A stretch of 64,000 bases of DNA from CAYLRU01 sp964386565 (lineage in GTDB: Bacteria > Desulfobacterota > Desulfobacteria > Desulfobacterales > UBA5616): the NCBI GenBank assembly GCA_964386565.1, contig CAYLRU010000006.1, positions 61,559 to 125,558 of the forward strand, read 5' to 3'. Shown here in pieces: positions 54,730-63,667 of this stretch; the stretch's first letter is position 1, and every line of letters begins with the position of its first letter. The notes under the pieces are model-generated. The model was not told where the DNA came from. It did no database searches and saw only the letters and a list, made by a program, of their open reading frames with translations. The translations under genes were made by a program, and so were the position numbers.

Positions 54730-54764
54730 GTTACTTTAACATTAAGATCTTATAGTAACGTTAC
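54730..54764 (+). promoter_or_regulatory. GTTAC-type enhancer element upstream of DUF302 gene
   Basis: AACGTTAC (54727-54734) and the perfect palindrome GTAACGTTAC (54755-54764) place two GTTAC cores exactly 30 bases apart (three helical turns). The core matches the triplets at 57164 and 59949. Confidence 0.65.
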
Positions 54765-54842
54765 CTTTTGGTTTTCTTGGGGTTTCATGTTAACCGGGAA
54801 AAATCCTTTGGGATTGTTGTTTCATATTGTAACTATTCGTTA

Positions 54843-54896
54843 TAAAGATTAAAATCTTACCGGTCATTGTAAAGATTGAAGTCTTACCGGCAATTA
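54843..54896 (+). repeat. Tandem 27-base direct repeat upstream of a sigma-54-like promoter
   Basis: Copies at 54843-54869 and 54870-54896 differ at 5 of 27 positions; both contain taaagatt and tcttaccgg. The second copy ends 11 bases before the -24 element. Confidence 0.75.
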
Positions 54897-54907
54897 ATAC
54901 GAAGATC

Positions 54908-54922
54908 TGGCATAAATTTTGA
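54908..54922 (+). promoter_or_regulatory. Sigma-54-like promoter for the DUF302 gene
   Basis: TGGCAT, 5 bases, TTGA: the -24 GG is intact and the spacing is right, but -12 reads GA instead of GC, so it is weaker than consensus. It lies about 90 bases before the start codon. Confidence 0.5.
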
Positions 54923-55009
54923 AAAAAGATCAAAGATCGAAGAAAGAAAAGACAGAAACCACCAAATAAACAAGAAACAAATGGATTCCAAAGACAAAGG
55001 AGACATGAA

Positions 55010-55549
55010 ATGGACAACATGAAAGAAAAAACAAAGATGAATAATGGTAATGTAAAGAAAAACGCCAATTCAAGAGTAAAATCAGGCTCCTTCATCCTTG
55101 GGTTTTTGGGCGGCATTTTGGTGACGGCTTTTTTAATCATTGCATTGATGCCGAAATTGATGATTGTTACCAAAGAAAGCCGGTTCAACTTTGATGACAC
55201 TGTAGAAGCCATTGAGAAAGCCATCCCGGCCCATGGCTGGACATCGCCGGGAACAATGGATATGAACAAGGCGCTTGCCAAAAACGGTGTTGATTTTCTA
55301 CCCCGGGTTAAACTGATAAAACTTTGCCATGCTGTTCACGCAAAAAAAGTACTGACAACGGATCGGTATATTTCATCCATAATGCCCTGCACTGTTGCCG
55401 TATGGGAAGATGATGACGGCGGGGTGAAAATTTCGAAAATGAACATGGCCCTCATGGCGAAACTGTTCGGAGGAAATGTCGGCAAGGTGATGGGGGGAGA
55501 TGTGGCCAAGGACGAAGCGGCAATCCTTGAAGACATAATAAAACATTAG
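55010..55549 (+). CDS. DUF302 protein with N-terminal membrane anchor
   Basis: The 179-residue product has one membrane helix (about residues 27-50), then a DUF302 fold: DTVEAIEKAIPAHGW near residue 63, IKLCHAVHAKKVL, MPCTVAVWEDDDG, ending AKDEAAILEDII. DUF302 proteins are often found with sulfur or metal redox genes, and this one has two cysteines. Its function is unknown. An aaaggag site precedes the ATG. Confidence 0.82.
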   Translation: MDNMKEKTKMNNGNVKKNANSRVKSGSFILGFLGGILVTAFLIIALMPKLMIVTKESRFNFDDTVEAIEKAIPAHGWTSPGTMDMNKALAKNGVDFLPRVKLIKLCHAVHAKKVLTTDRYISSIMPCTVAVWEDDDGGVKISKMNMALMAKLFGGNVGKVMGGDVAKDEAAILEDIIKH

Positions 55550-55719
55550 GAACGGGTTTAAAGCCTCGAATCCGGTTCAGGAGCAGGGCGCGGTTCAGCG
55601 AAAAAGCGGTGCATATTCGGCAAGAGGTGAGTATTTTGAGCCGAGCCGCAACGCCGCAATTGAGCCTTGGACGGGGTTTTGAAACAGCTTCCAGTGCGTA
55701 TCCCGGTGCGGGGGAAGGG

Positions 55720-57132
55720 TTACTCTGCCGGCTTCAGTGGAATTTCCCATTTCTTCATGTACTTCCATATGGCGGTTCTGCTGAGGCCGACGCGCCTTCC
55801 CACCTCTGCCTTGTTCCAGTCGCATTCTTTGAGCAGATCAATCAGGGTTTCCTTTGAGATTTTTTTTCGACTGCGGGTTTTATAAGGTGGATCGTTCGGT
55901 AAAGGAGGGCGATAGGAAGCTGTAGCCGCATCGGTTTGACGAATCTCTATGGGAAGATCAAGAAGCTCGATCCGGTCATTATCGCAGAGAACAAAGGCAT
56001 GTTCAATTGCATTTTCCAATTCCCGGACATTTCCCGGCCAAGCATAGTCCATGAGCCTTCTCATGGCAACTTCGGATATATTCTTGATACGCTTTCCGGT
56101 CTTCTTGTTGTTGGCATCAATGAAGTGTTTTGCGAGAAGGGGGATATCTTCTTTTCTTTCCCGCAGCGGCGGCAAGTGGATTGGGAAGACTTTCAGACGA
56201 TAATACAGGTCTTCCCTGAATTTTCCTGAATGCAATAGCGCCAGAAGGTTCTGTTTTGTCGCTGTTATAATCCGGATGTCGATTCTGCGCTTTTTGGAAT
56301 CGCCCACGCGCTCTATTTCCCGCTCCTGCAGGACTCTCAGGAGCTTGACCTGTATAAAAGGGCTCAATTCATCAATTTCATCTAAAAAAAGGGTCCCCCC
56401 CCGGGCCTGCTCAAAACGACCCACCCGGTCTCGAACAGCACCGGTATAAGCCCCCTTAACATGGCCGAAAAGTTCGCTTTCCAGGAGAGTCTCCGGTAAT
56501 GCGCTGCAATTGACGGTTACCAAAGGCCCTTCCTTGCGCAGGCTGTTGTAATGAATGGCGCTGGCAATAAGTTCTTTCCCGGTTCCGCTTTCCCCCTGGA
56601 CCAGAATTGTCGCATCGCTTGCAGCAGCCACCTTTATTGCTTCAAAAATCCGCTGCATGGCATTGCTTTTGCCGATGATGTTATCCATGCGATAAACCTC
56701 ACCAAGGCGATGGGCGATATCCTCGGCCCTTTGCAGGGCCCGCTTTAATTCGGTCAGATCCGTGATCGTTTCAACCACCCCGATAATGGTGTTATTTTCA
56801 TCCTTTACAGCGCTGACATTTTTGATGACAGGGATATCATGTCCGTCTTTATGTCGTAAAAGGCACTCTTTGGCCTCGGATGATCCGTGCTCAAAGATTT
56901 TGCAATTTTTTGCCCCGTCTGGGCAATCCTTTCCAAAACAGTTGCTGCACTGGAGCAGTTGACAGGACTGGCCAAGAGCCTCCTTGGCGGTAAATCCGCT
57001 GATTCGTTCCATGGATCGGTTCCAGTGTGAAATGATGCCGTCGGCATCCATTGTGAAAACGCCTTCGGTCATGGAATCAATGATCTTTTTGGCGAACTGA
57101 AAATTCCATATTTCGTGGGTTTCGTTTTTCAT
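55720..57132 (-). CDS. Sigma-54-dependent transcriptional activator with PAS domain
   Basis: This 470-residue enhancer-binding protein has an N-terminal PAS domain (about residues 15-120) with a cysteine-rich insert (CSNCFGKDC and further Cys), suggesting a redox or metal signal. The AAA+ domain follows, with GESGTGKE, the sigma-54 contact loop GAYTGA and GGTLFLDEIDE, and a C-terminal Fis-type HTH (GRRVGLSRTAIWKYMKKW). ATG 57132 is preferred; a TTG at 57156 is possible. It is divergent from the CoA-disulfide reductase gene and likely controls this locus. Confidence 0.92.
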   Translation of the reverse strand: MKNETHEIWNFQFAKKIIDSMTEGVFTMDADGIISHWNRSMERISGFTAKEALGQSCQLLQCSNCFGKDCPDGAKNCKIFEHGSSEAKECLLRHKDGHDIPVIKNVSAVKDENNTIIGVVETITDLTELKRALQRAEDIAHRLGEVYRMDNIIGKSNAMQRIFEAIKVAAASDATILVQGESGTGKELIASAIHYNSLRKEGPLVTVNCSALPETLLESELFGHVKGAYTGAVRDRVGRFEQARGGTLFLDEIDELSPFIQVKLLRVLQEREIERVGDSKKRRIDIRIITATKQNLLALLHSGKFREDLYYRLKVFPIHLPPLRERKEDIPLLAKHFIDANNKKTGKRIKNISEVAMRRLMDYAWPGNVRELENAIEHAFVLCDNDRIELLDLPIEIRQTDAATASYRPPLPNDPPYKTRSRKKISKETLIDLLKECDWNKAEVGRRVGLSRTAIWKYMKKWEIPLKPAE

Positions 57133-57163
57133 TGGCAATACAGTCCCCGTTGTCAAGGTGTGT

Positions 57164-57188
57164 GTTACAAAACGTTACATTGCGTTAC
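57164..57188 (+). promoter_or_regulatory. Three GTTAC repeats, 10-base spacing
   Basis: GTTAC cores begin at 57164, 57174 and 57184. The 25 bases are identical to those at 59949-59973. The element is about 86 bases upstream of a consensus sigma-54 promoter, the usual place for an activator-binding site. Confidence 0.8.
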
Positions 57189-57273
57189 TTTTTATTAAGG
57201 GTAAACAGTGGATGTTGTCAATACCAATTTAAATTGTGCTGATAATATTGAAAAATAGGGCTGCATCCCATTT

Positions 57274-57288
57274 TGGCACAGGTTTTGC
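57274..57288 (+). promoter_or_regulatory. Consensus sigma-54 promoter
   Basis: TGGCAC (57274-57279), 5 bases, TTGC (57285-57288): both GG and GC are intact with the right spacing. It reads toward the CoA-disulfide reductase gene and predicts a leader of about 265 bases. Confidence 0.85.
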
Positions 57289-57565
57289 GAAGATGAAGAT
57301 CGGGGAGTGCTTGGCATTACACCTCCATATCCTCTCCTTTGTTGATCGACCCCGGGATATATCCCGGGGTCGATTTGGATTTGGGGAGAGGTTGTTTTCC
57401 CGGCCCTGACCCGTCATATAAAATTGCGGGGTCAATTTTAAATGGCGGGCCCGGAATGGTCGCATAAAATATGGTTTCAAAGAATGTAAGAAAATGCCGG
57501 TATGCTGAAAGGCATTGGCGAACTTATACCGAATATTGACAATAAACTTAATCAAAGGAGCAGAG

Positions 57566-59269
57566 ATGAAAACAAACAAAAAAGTTGTCGTGATCGGCGG
57601 GGTGGCCTGCGGGCCGAAAGCAGCCGCAAGGATTAAACGATTAATGCCGGCGGCGGAAGTAACGATTATCGAAAAGGGCGAATTGCTTTCCTATGCCGGA
57701 TGCGGCCTTCCGTTTTACATTGCAGGGGAAGTGCACAGCCATAATGAACTCATGAGTACACCCACCGGCGTTGTGCGGGACACGCATTTTTTTAAGGCGG
57801 TAAAGGGGATAAATGTGTACAACCATACCCTTGTGGAAACCGTGGACAAAGAGAAAAAAATTGTGCATACGGTCAGGATTGATACCGGGGAATCGGTTGA
57901 TTTTCCATATGATTCACTTGTTCTGGCGGTTGGCAGCAAATACCAGATTCCCCCCATTGAAGGGACGGATCTGAAAGGCGTTCATTTCCTCCAGACAGTG
58001 GAAGACGCCCGGAAAATAAGAAATCAGGGCAGAAAACCAGCAGGCAAAAATGCCGTCATCATCGGCGCCGGATTAATCGGCATAGAGGTCACCGAAGCAT
58101 TTAAAAAACAGGGGTTGAACATTACCATTATTGAAAGACTCGATTCCGCCATGGGACAATTACTGGATCCTGAAATTGCGTATCACGTGCATAACGAATT
58201 AAGGGCCAACGGTATTTCATTGAGACTGGGGGAAACGGTATTAAAAATAACCGGTGATGACAGCGGGAATGTAAAAAAAGTTATCACCGATTCAGGGGAA
58301 TTTCCGGCGGATATTGTTTTAATCGCCGTGGGTGTCAAACCCAATACGCGACTGGCCCGGGAAATGGGCCTGGAAATCGGAGAAACCGGTGCCATAAAGG
58401 TGGATCGCCATATGCGCACTTCTGATCCTGATATTTACGCAGGAGGAGATTGCGTGGAAAACCGCAATCTTGTTACGGGAAAACCCATCTATTCACCCAT
58501 GGGCTCCACGGCAAACAAGCACGGCCGGGTCATCGCCGACAACATCTGCGGTATTCCGTCGGAATTTAAAGGCGTGCTGGGCACCACCATATGCAAACTG
58601 TTTAATGTAAATGTAGCCAGAACCGGATTGTCGGAAATTCATGCAAAAAACCAGGGATACGACTATATCACGGTCCTCAACCCGTCTCCGGATAAAGCCC
58701 ATTTTTTAGAAGATGCCAAGCTGATCATCATCAAATTCATTGTTGACAAAACAACAAAGAAGCTCCTCGGGGTACAGATTGTAGGGCCGGGTGATGTTGA
58801 CAAGCGGATGGAAATCGCGGTGACCCATATGACGTCAGGGGCTTTGGTCGGCGATATCGCAAATTATGATTTGGCATATGCCCCGCCTTTTTCACCGGCC
58901 ATGGACAATATCATTACCACTGCCAATATCACGGAAAATAAATTGAACGGGATCGGATCTTCCTATACCCCGTTTGAGGTTAAGAAAAAAATTGACAATA
59001 ATGAAGATTTCATTTTTCTGGATGTCCGGTCGCCCCAGGAGTTTGATGAGATGCGGATAGAAGATGCCAGGGTTAAATCGATTCCCCTTGGCAAACTCAG
59101 GGACAGCCTGGATGAACTTCCGAAAGACAAGGAAATCATCCCGTTTTGCAAAATATCCCTGCGAGGTTATGAAGCGCAAAGAATACTGGTTGGGGAAGGA
59201 TACACGAAAGTAAAATACATGGACGGCGGTATTATATGCTGGCCCTTTGAAAAAATCGTCAGTGAATAA
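57566..59269 (+). CDS. CoA-disulfide reductase/NADH oxidase with C-terminal rhodanese domain
   Basis: This 567-residue FAD enzyme has VVVIGGVACGPKAA (FAD loop), the redox cysteine C46 in SYAGCGLPF, an NAD loop IIGAGLIGIE and GGDCVE near residue 300. The C-terminal 110 residues are a rhodanese with loop C528-KISLR. Such CoADR-RHD proteins reduce CoA-disulfides or polysulfide. An aaaggag site precedes ATG 57566. A perfect sigma-54 promoter lies upstream. Confidence 0.92.
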   Translation: MKTNKKVVVIGGVACGPKAAARIKRLMPAAEVTIIEKGELLSYAGCGLPFYIAGEVHSHNELMSTPTGVVRDTHFFKAVKGINVYNHTLVETVDKEKKIVHTVRIDTGESVDFPYDSLVLAVGSKYQIPPIEGTDLKGVHFLQTVEDARKIRNQGRKPAGKNAVIIGAGLIGIEVTEAFKKQGLNITIIERLDSAMGQLLDPEIAYHVHNELRANGISLRLGETVLKITGDDSGNVKKVITDSGEFPADIVLIAVGVKPNTRLAREMGLEIGETGAIKVDRHMRTSDPDIYAGGDCVENRNLVTGKPIYSPMGSTANKHGRVIADNICGIPSEFKGVLGTTICKLFNVNVARTGLSEIHAKNQGYDYITVLNPSPDKAHFLEDAKLIIIKFIVDKTTKKLLGVQIVGPGDVDKRMEIAVTHMTSGALVGDIANYDLAYAPPFSPAMDNIITTANITENKLNGIGSSYTPFEVKKKIDNNEDFIFLDVRSPQEFDEMRIEDARVKSIPLGKLRDSLDELPKDKEIIPFCKISLRGYEAQRILVGEGYTKVKYMDGGIICWPFEKIVSE

Positions 59270-59514
59270 TTTTACATTCCTGGTGCGTAACGGTTTGCCG
59301 ATCCGGAGAATCACTTTTCGTCGCTTCCGCTCAAGGGGACGGTCTTGTCGTTTAAATCCCAGCGGCAGACGAGGGTTGCCGGGGATTCCCCGGACCGGGG
59401 TTACGCACATCGTGGTTTTCAGATAAGTTTTTTTGAACGCCTATTCCGGTATTATCCGTTGAACCACCAATTCGGCGGCAAAAATACCGGATAGGTGTCT
59501 GAAAAGAAACCCTC
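59270..59514 (+). other. 245-base structured gap with inverted repeats
   Basis: A perfect 9-base inverted pair (gtgcgtaac at 59283-59291, gttacgcac at 59400-59408) encloses a GC-rich hairpin (ccgggg-att-ccccgg near 59380-59394). A second pair (tccggtatt 59445-59453, aataccgga 59483-59491) follows. These may end the two convergent transcripts. Confidence 0.5.
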
Positions 59515-59895
59515 TTAACGGCTGCCGGAATCTTGTTGCCACGATACAATGATTTTTTTCCCCTCACGATTCTCAGCCCTGACTTTTTCCATGTGTCGAA
59601 GTGATGCAATTTCTCTTTCAAGTTCCGATGGCGTAATGGGGAGTTTCTCCAGTATGGTTTTCGGTTCGAGTCCCCCGGTTTCCTTTAACAGCTTCAGTAT
59701 TTTTGCCTGGGTTTCAGTAAGTTCGATTCCGGACCCGTTTTCTTTCAAAAAAGATTTGGCGTTGTATACAGCCCAGGGGTCACATGCTTTGACCGGTGAA
59801 AGAGCGTCTATATAGCAATCTTCGCATAAAGTTTGTCCCTGAAAGACCCTCTCTTCCCCTTTTTTGATATTATGATGACATCGCTGACATATCAT
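59515..59895 (-). CDS. Zinc-ribbon/winged-helix regulator-like protein
   Basis: The 126-residue protein has an N-terminal zinc ribbon (CQRCHHN and CEDC, C-x2-C pairs in the first 30 residues), a linker, then a winged-helix-like C-terminal domain with SELEREIASLRHMEKVRAE. A strong ggagg 6 bases upstream supports ATG 59895. It lies directly next to the GTTAC element, so its expression may be under the same control. Its DNA target is unknown. Confidence 0.78.
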   Translation of the reverse strand: MICQRCHHNIKKGEERVFQGQTLCEDCYIDALSPVKACDPWAVYNAKSFLKENGSGIELTETQAKILKLLKETGGLEPKTILEKLPITPSELEREIASLRHMEKVRAENREGKKIIVSWQQDSGSR

Positions 59896-59948
59896 GGACC
59901 ACCTCCCCATCTTAGCTTTTCCACGTTAACGTTTATAATTCAAGCTGC

Positions 59949-59973
59949 GTTACAAAACGTTACATTGCGTTAC
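59949..59973 (+). promoter_or_regulatory. Second copy of the three GTTAC repeats
   Basis: Cores begin at 59949, 59959 and 59969; the 25 bases are identical to 57164-57188. It sits between a leftward regulator-like gene and the rightward 60.2-63.9 kb operon. Confidence 0.8.
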
Positions 59974-60154
59974 CATACTATAAAAATGTTTTTTTCTTTG
60001 TCAACCGTATTCGTAATGTCGTCCTGAAATATCAAGATATCTACTTTTACCTTTCCCCATTAACCCGCCCTGTGGGAAACTTCCCGGGGCCGTGTATATT
60101 TTGTCCGCGCTTTTTTACGAACCCGTTTTTTTCCGGCACTATAAAGGAGGGGAT

Positions 60155-60169
60155 TGGCATGAATATTGA
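60155..60169 (+). promoter_or_regulatory. Sigma-54-like promoter for the 60.2 kb operon
   Basis: TGGCAT, 5 bases, TTGA, with the same -12 GA variant as the promoter at 54908. The -24 element is about 180 bases downstream of the GTTAC repeats. Confidence 0.45.
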
Positions 60170-60228
60170 ATCAGTATCTGGAGTAGTAATTGAACCGGTA
60201 GTATAAACATAAAAGAAAGGAGAAAACC

Positions 60229-60546
60229 ATGAAAGCAAGGAATTGCTGCAAAACGATGGAAATGGAGCTTACCGGATGGAAGGCGATCATTTATGACATC
60301 TCCCGGAAAATGGAAAATCTGCCTGCTGCAGACAGGGAGAAGATTTTTCCCAATATCCAGGATCTCCACATCCTCATAGAAGAACTGGATGACAGGATTG
60401 AGCAGATTCGCTCGAATTGTACCCCTGAAACCGGAATGGATGATATTCAGACCGAACGAAAAGCCTTTGACGAATCCATTTCAACCCTTCGGGTAAATGC
60501 CGAGGAAGCCATGCTGGCACTGGGGGCGGGAAATTTCGGAGGATGA
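60229..60546 (+). CDS. Small helical protein of unknown function
   Basis: The 105-residue product is mostly amphipathic helix, with early NCCKTMEME and a mid-chain SNC, no membrane segment, and a flexible GAGNFGG end. A strong aaaggagaaa site precedes the ATG. It is the first gene after a sigma-54-like promoter. I do not recognise it; a small scaffold or chaperone is only a guess. The 250 bases to the next gene show no further gene. Confidence 0.65.
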   Translation: MKARNCCKTMEMELTGWKAIIYDISRKMENLPAADREKIFPNIQDLHILIEELDDRIEQIRSNCTPETGMDDIQTERKAFDESISTLRVNAEEAMLALGAGNFGG

Positions 60547-60804
60547 TGTCCTGCAGAAAACGGTGGGGGAAAAGCGGTGGGAATGGTTGCCCATGCTGTT
60601 GTCACCGCTTGTCCTGACATAAAAACATGAAGAAGAACATTACGGGTAATTTCCTGCTGCCGCCTGTGACGGACATTGATCGTCTTGAAATTCTTGAAAC
60701 ATTCAACAGGGTTCCGGATTGCAATAACAGGGTTGTTAATAAACCGATAAAGACGCGTATCAGCTTGCCGGAAGTTAAAACAGGAAAGGTGAAGATTGTA
60801 TAAA

Positions 60805-62892
60805 ATGGGAAAATGTATCAATCATCCAGACCGGGAAACGGCTTTCATGTGTATGAAACATAATATTTTTATGTGTGAAGAATGCCTTCAGTGCCGGGAC
60901 CCGGATATTTATTGCAAATTTCGTTCTTCATGCCCCATTTGGTTTATGGAAAAAAGGGGGGGTAACCAGATTGATGATATTTCTTCGGCCCGGGAGAAAA
61001 GGCAGTATACCGTACTCATTCAACCTGAAAACAAAAAAGTAACCGTTGCTGAAGGAACAACCCTGCTTGAAGCGGCAGTCGCAGCGGATATCCCGTTGAA
61101 TGCATCCTGCAACGGCAAGGGCGTATGCGGCAAATGCAAACTGGTTGTCGAGAAAGGCACCATTGACAAGCAGGACACGTCGCTTTTAACCCGTGAGGAA
61201 AAAGAAAATAATTACGTGCTGGCCTGCCGGAGCCTTATCAAGGGAGATATTGTTGTCAGGATACCGGAAGAAACCCGGGAAAAGAAATTGAAAGTTGCGG
61301 GAATGGGGAAAGCGGCAACGGCAAAGCTTAAAGGCATAATAACATCCATATCCCCCATGATAAGTCATATTCCTCTCGAACTTGCACCCCCTACCATTGA
61401 TGACGTTGTGAGTGACCTGGACAGGTTGATACGGGAACTTTCAAAAAACGGCCTTAACACCGGCTGCATGAACGTCGGCCTCAATGTGATGCAGGAACTG
61501 GCCTGTGTCATGCGGGATAAGAACTGGAAAATTACAGCTTCCGTCATCCAGGAAAAATGCTCCAGCGAGATCTTGCGTGTTGTTCCCGGCAATGGGGAAA
61601 AAACATCTCTGGGGATCGCCGTTGACATCGGTACAACCTCGATTGTTGTCTATTTGGTGGACATGTCCGATGGGACCATAGCCGCCGCAACGTCAGGTCA
61701 CAATCGACAGGCAGCCTGCGGTGACGATGTGATCAACCGGATTGTTTGTGCGGAAAAGGATGGGGTCGAAAAACTCCGGAAAATGGGTCTTTCAACCATC
61801 AACGGTCTTATCAACGAGGCCATTTCCGGTGCCGGTGTTCATCGCATGGATATTGATAATGTCGTTCTTTCCGGGAATACAACCATGACGCATCTTCTCC
61901 TTGGGATTGATCCGCGTTATATCAGGCGTGAACCGTATATCCCCGCCGTCTCGGTCTTTCCCGTTATCAGGGCGTCCGAGATCGGACTGAATGTCGGCAA
62001 CGATGCAGCCGTATTTATCATGCCGGGACCTGCGGGTTATGTGGGGGGTGATATTGTATCAGGCCTTCTTTTTGCCGGATTTCACAGGGAGGATCCCATC
62101 AGCCTCTTTATAGACGTGGGAACCAACGGTGAGATCGTTTTGGGAAACAAGGACTGGCTGATGACGGCATCCTGTTCGGCGGGGCCCGCCTTCGAGGGGG
62201 GTGGTATCCGCTGGGGAATGAGGGCCGAAGAAGGTGCCATAGAGAAGATCACAATCGACCCGGATACCCGGGTACCGGATTATTCCGTGGTGGGAGATGT
62301 TCCTCCCAGAGGTATCTGCGGATCCGGTATGATTGATTTGATTGCGGAAATGCTCAGCACCGGCATCATACATCCCAACGGAAAATTTTCCATGGATCCT
62401 TCCCATCCCGTTATGACTGAAATAAATGATGAGATAGGATATATCGTGGCCCCTGCCGAAAAAACATCCGTTGAAAAAGACATCATTTTTACGGAATCGG
62501 ATGTTTCAAACATCATCCGCAGCAAGGGCGCCATATATGCCGGTATTAAAATTCTTTTGAATCAGGCGGATCTCGAATGTTCCGATGTGGACCGGGTCAT
62601 TATCAGCGGCGGTTTCGGACAATTCTTAAATATTGAAAAAGCGGTCATGATCGGTCTTCTGCCGGATATTGACAGGGAAAAATTCAGTTATATCGGAAAC
62701 AGTTCAATCGGCGGTGCTTACATGGCCCTGCTTTCGGAAAATCACAGACAAGAGGCCATCGAGGTTTCGAACAAAATGACGTATATCGATTTTTCAAGCA
62801 ACAACAAATTTATGGAAGAATTTACATCGGCGCTGTTTTTGCCGCATACGAACATAGAAGACTTTCCCAGCGTTAAAGTCAAACGGCGTTAA
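60805..62892 (+). CDS. Ferredoxin-ASKHA corrinoid-activating ATPase (RACo/RamA-like) with N-terminal zinc-finger region
   Basis: The 695-residue protein reactivates oxidised corrinoid proteins at the expense of ATP. From the N-terminus: a B-box-like Cys/His region (C-x2-H, C-x2-H, C-x2-C-x2-C in the first 47 residues); a 2Fe-2S ferredoxin domain with Cys at 102, 108, 111 and 141; a linker; then an ASKHA domain with IAVDIGTTS near residue 275, FIDVGTNGE and GGFGQFLNIEKA. ATG 60805 is preferred to the TTG three codons earlier. The zinc region in front is not part of classic RACo. Confidence 0.88.
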   Translation: MGKCINHPDRETAFMCMKHNIFMCEECLQCRDPDIYCKFRSSCPIWFMEKRGGNQIDDISSAREKRQYTVLIQPENKKVTVAEGTTLLEAAVAADIPLNASCNGKGVCGKCKLVVEKGTIDKQDTSLLTREEKENNYVLACRSLIKGDIVVRIPEETREKKLKVAGMGKAATAKLKGIITSISPMISHIPLELAPPTIDDVVSDLDRLIRELSKNGLNTGCMNVGLNVMQELACVMRDKNWKITASVIQEKCSSEILRVVPGNGEKTSLGIAVDIGTTSIVVYLVDMSDGTIAAATSGHNRQAACGDDVINRIVCAEKDGVEKLRKMGLSTINGLINEAISGAGVHRMDIDNVVLSGNTTMTHLLLGIDPRYIRREPYIPAVSVFPVIRASEIGLNVGNDAAVFIMPGPAGYVGGDIVSGLLFAGFHREDPISLFIDVGTNGEIVLGNKDWLMTASCSAGPAFEGGGIRWGMRAEEGAIEKITIDPDTRVPDYSVVGDVPPRGICGSGMIDLIAEMLSTGIIHPNGKFSMDPSHPVMTEINDEIGYIVAPAEKTSVEKDIIFTESDVSNIIRSKGAIYAGIKILLNQADLECSDVDRVIISGGFGQFLNIEKAVMIGLLPDIDREKFSYIGNSSIGGAYMALLSENHRQEAIEVSNKMTYIDFSSNNKFMEEFTSALFLPHTNIEDFPSVKVKRR

Positions 62893-62956
62893 CCTGAATG
62901 GCCGTTATTTTAATACGTTTACGTGCAATATAAAAGCATTATAAGGAGATTGACCC

Positions 62957-63631
62957 ATGGATGAAATATCTTTTTCAGACATTTCCATTATCGCCTGCGG
63001 TACAATGAGCATGGAATTGAACCGGTTGCATGAAGAAGGTTTTCTTGATACAAAATATATTTACTATACGACCCCCGGTCTCCACCAGGATATCCATGAA
63101 TTAGAACGTCAGTTAATTCGAAGAATTAAGCAGGCCAGAGACAGCGTCGATAAGATCATAGTCGTTTACGGTGGGAAATACTGCTACGTAAATGCAGATG
63201 ATCCCACGAGAACAATGCAGACCATCATAGAAGAACAGGGTCCCGGAATTGTAAGAATAGATGCAACCCATTGTATGAATATGATTTCCGATGATGAAGA
63301 ACAGGAAAGAATCGCCGCGGAACTTGCAGGCGGCGAAAAAGTCTGGTGGATGACGCCGGGATGGGTAAAATTTCGTACCATGGTATTCAAGGGATGGGAT
63401 AAAGGCCTTGCCAATGAAAACTTTCCCCGGCACACCGGCGGTGCCATCGTCCTTGACGGAATCGGATACCTGGATCAATACATGGCTGAAAATCCCGAGG
63501 AGTTTCTCGACTACTGTGACTGGATGGGCATTCCCATGCAAGGGTATGCAACTTCTCTGGAAAGGCTGAAATCTCTTTTGGTGGAGCAGGCTGAAAAATT
63601 AAAAAATATCAACATGCGTGCATCTACATAA
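62957..63631 (+). CDS. DUF1638 domain protein
   Basis: The 224-residue protein starts with an ISIIACGTMSMEL strand and has VVYGGKYC, DATHCMNM and an HTGG...GIGYLD region typical of DUF1638. Several cysteines and histidines could bind metal. Family members are found with corrinoid methyltransferase genes in anaerobes. An ataaggagatt site precedes the ATG, 65 bases after the activator gene, so the two are likely co-transcribed. Confidence 0.85.
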   Translation: MDEISFSDISIIACGTMSMELNRLHEEGFLDTKYIYYTTPGLHQDIHELERQLIRRIKQARDSVDKIIVVYGGKYCYVNADDPTRTMQTIIEEQGPGIVRIDATHCMNMISDDEEQERIAAELAGGEKVWWMTPGWVKFRTMVFKGWDKGLANENFPRHTGGAIVLDGIGYLDQYMAENPEEFLDYCDWMGIPMQGYATSLERLKSLLVEQAEKLKNINMRAST

Positions 63632-63667
63632 CCGCCTGGGCGGACAATTTTTAAAACAGGAGGCGTC

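Larger units (their letters stand above)
54347..55009 (+). other. 663-base regulatory region between CoaE fusion and DUF302 gene
   Basis: No gene seen. It holds a GTTAC/GTAAC-GTTAC element (54730-54764), a tandem 27-base imperfect direct repeat (54843-54896) and a sigma-54-like promoter (54908-54922). It is strongly A/T rich and is a regulatory region for the DUF302 gene. Confidence 0.6.
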
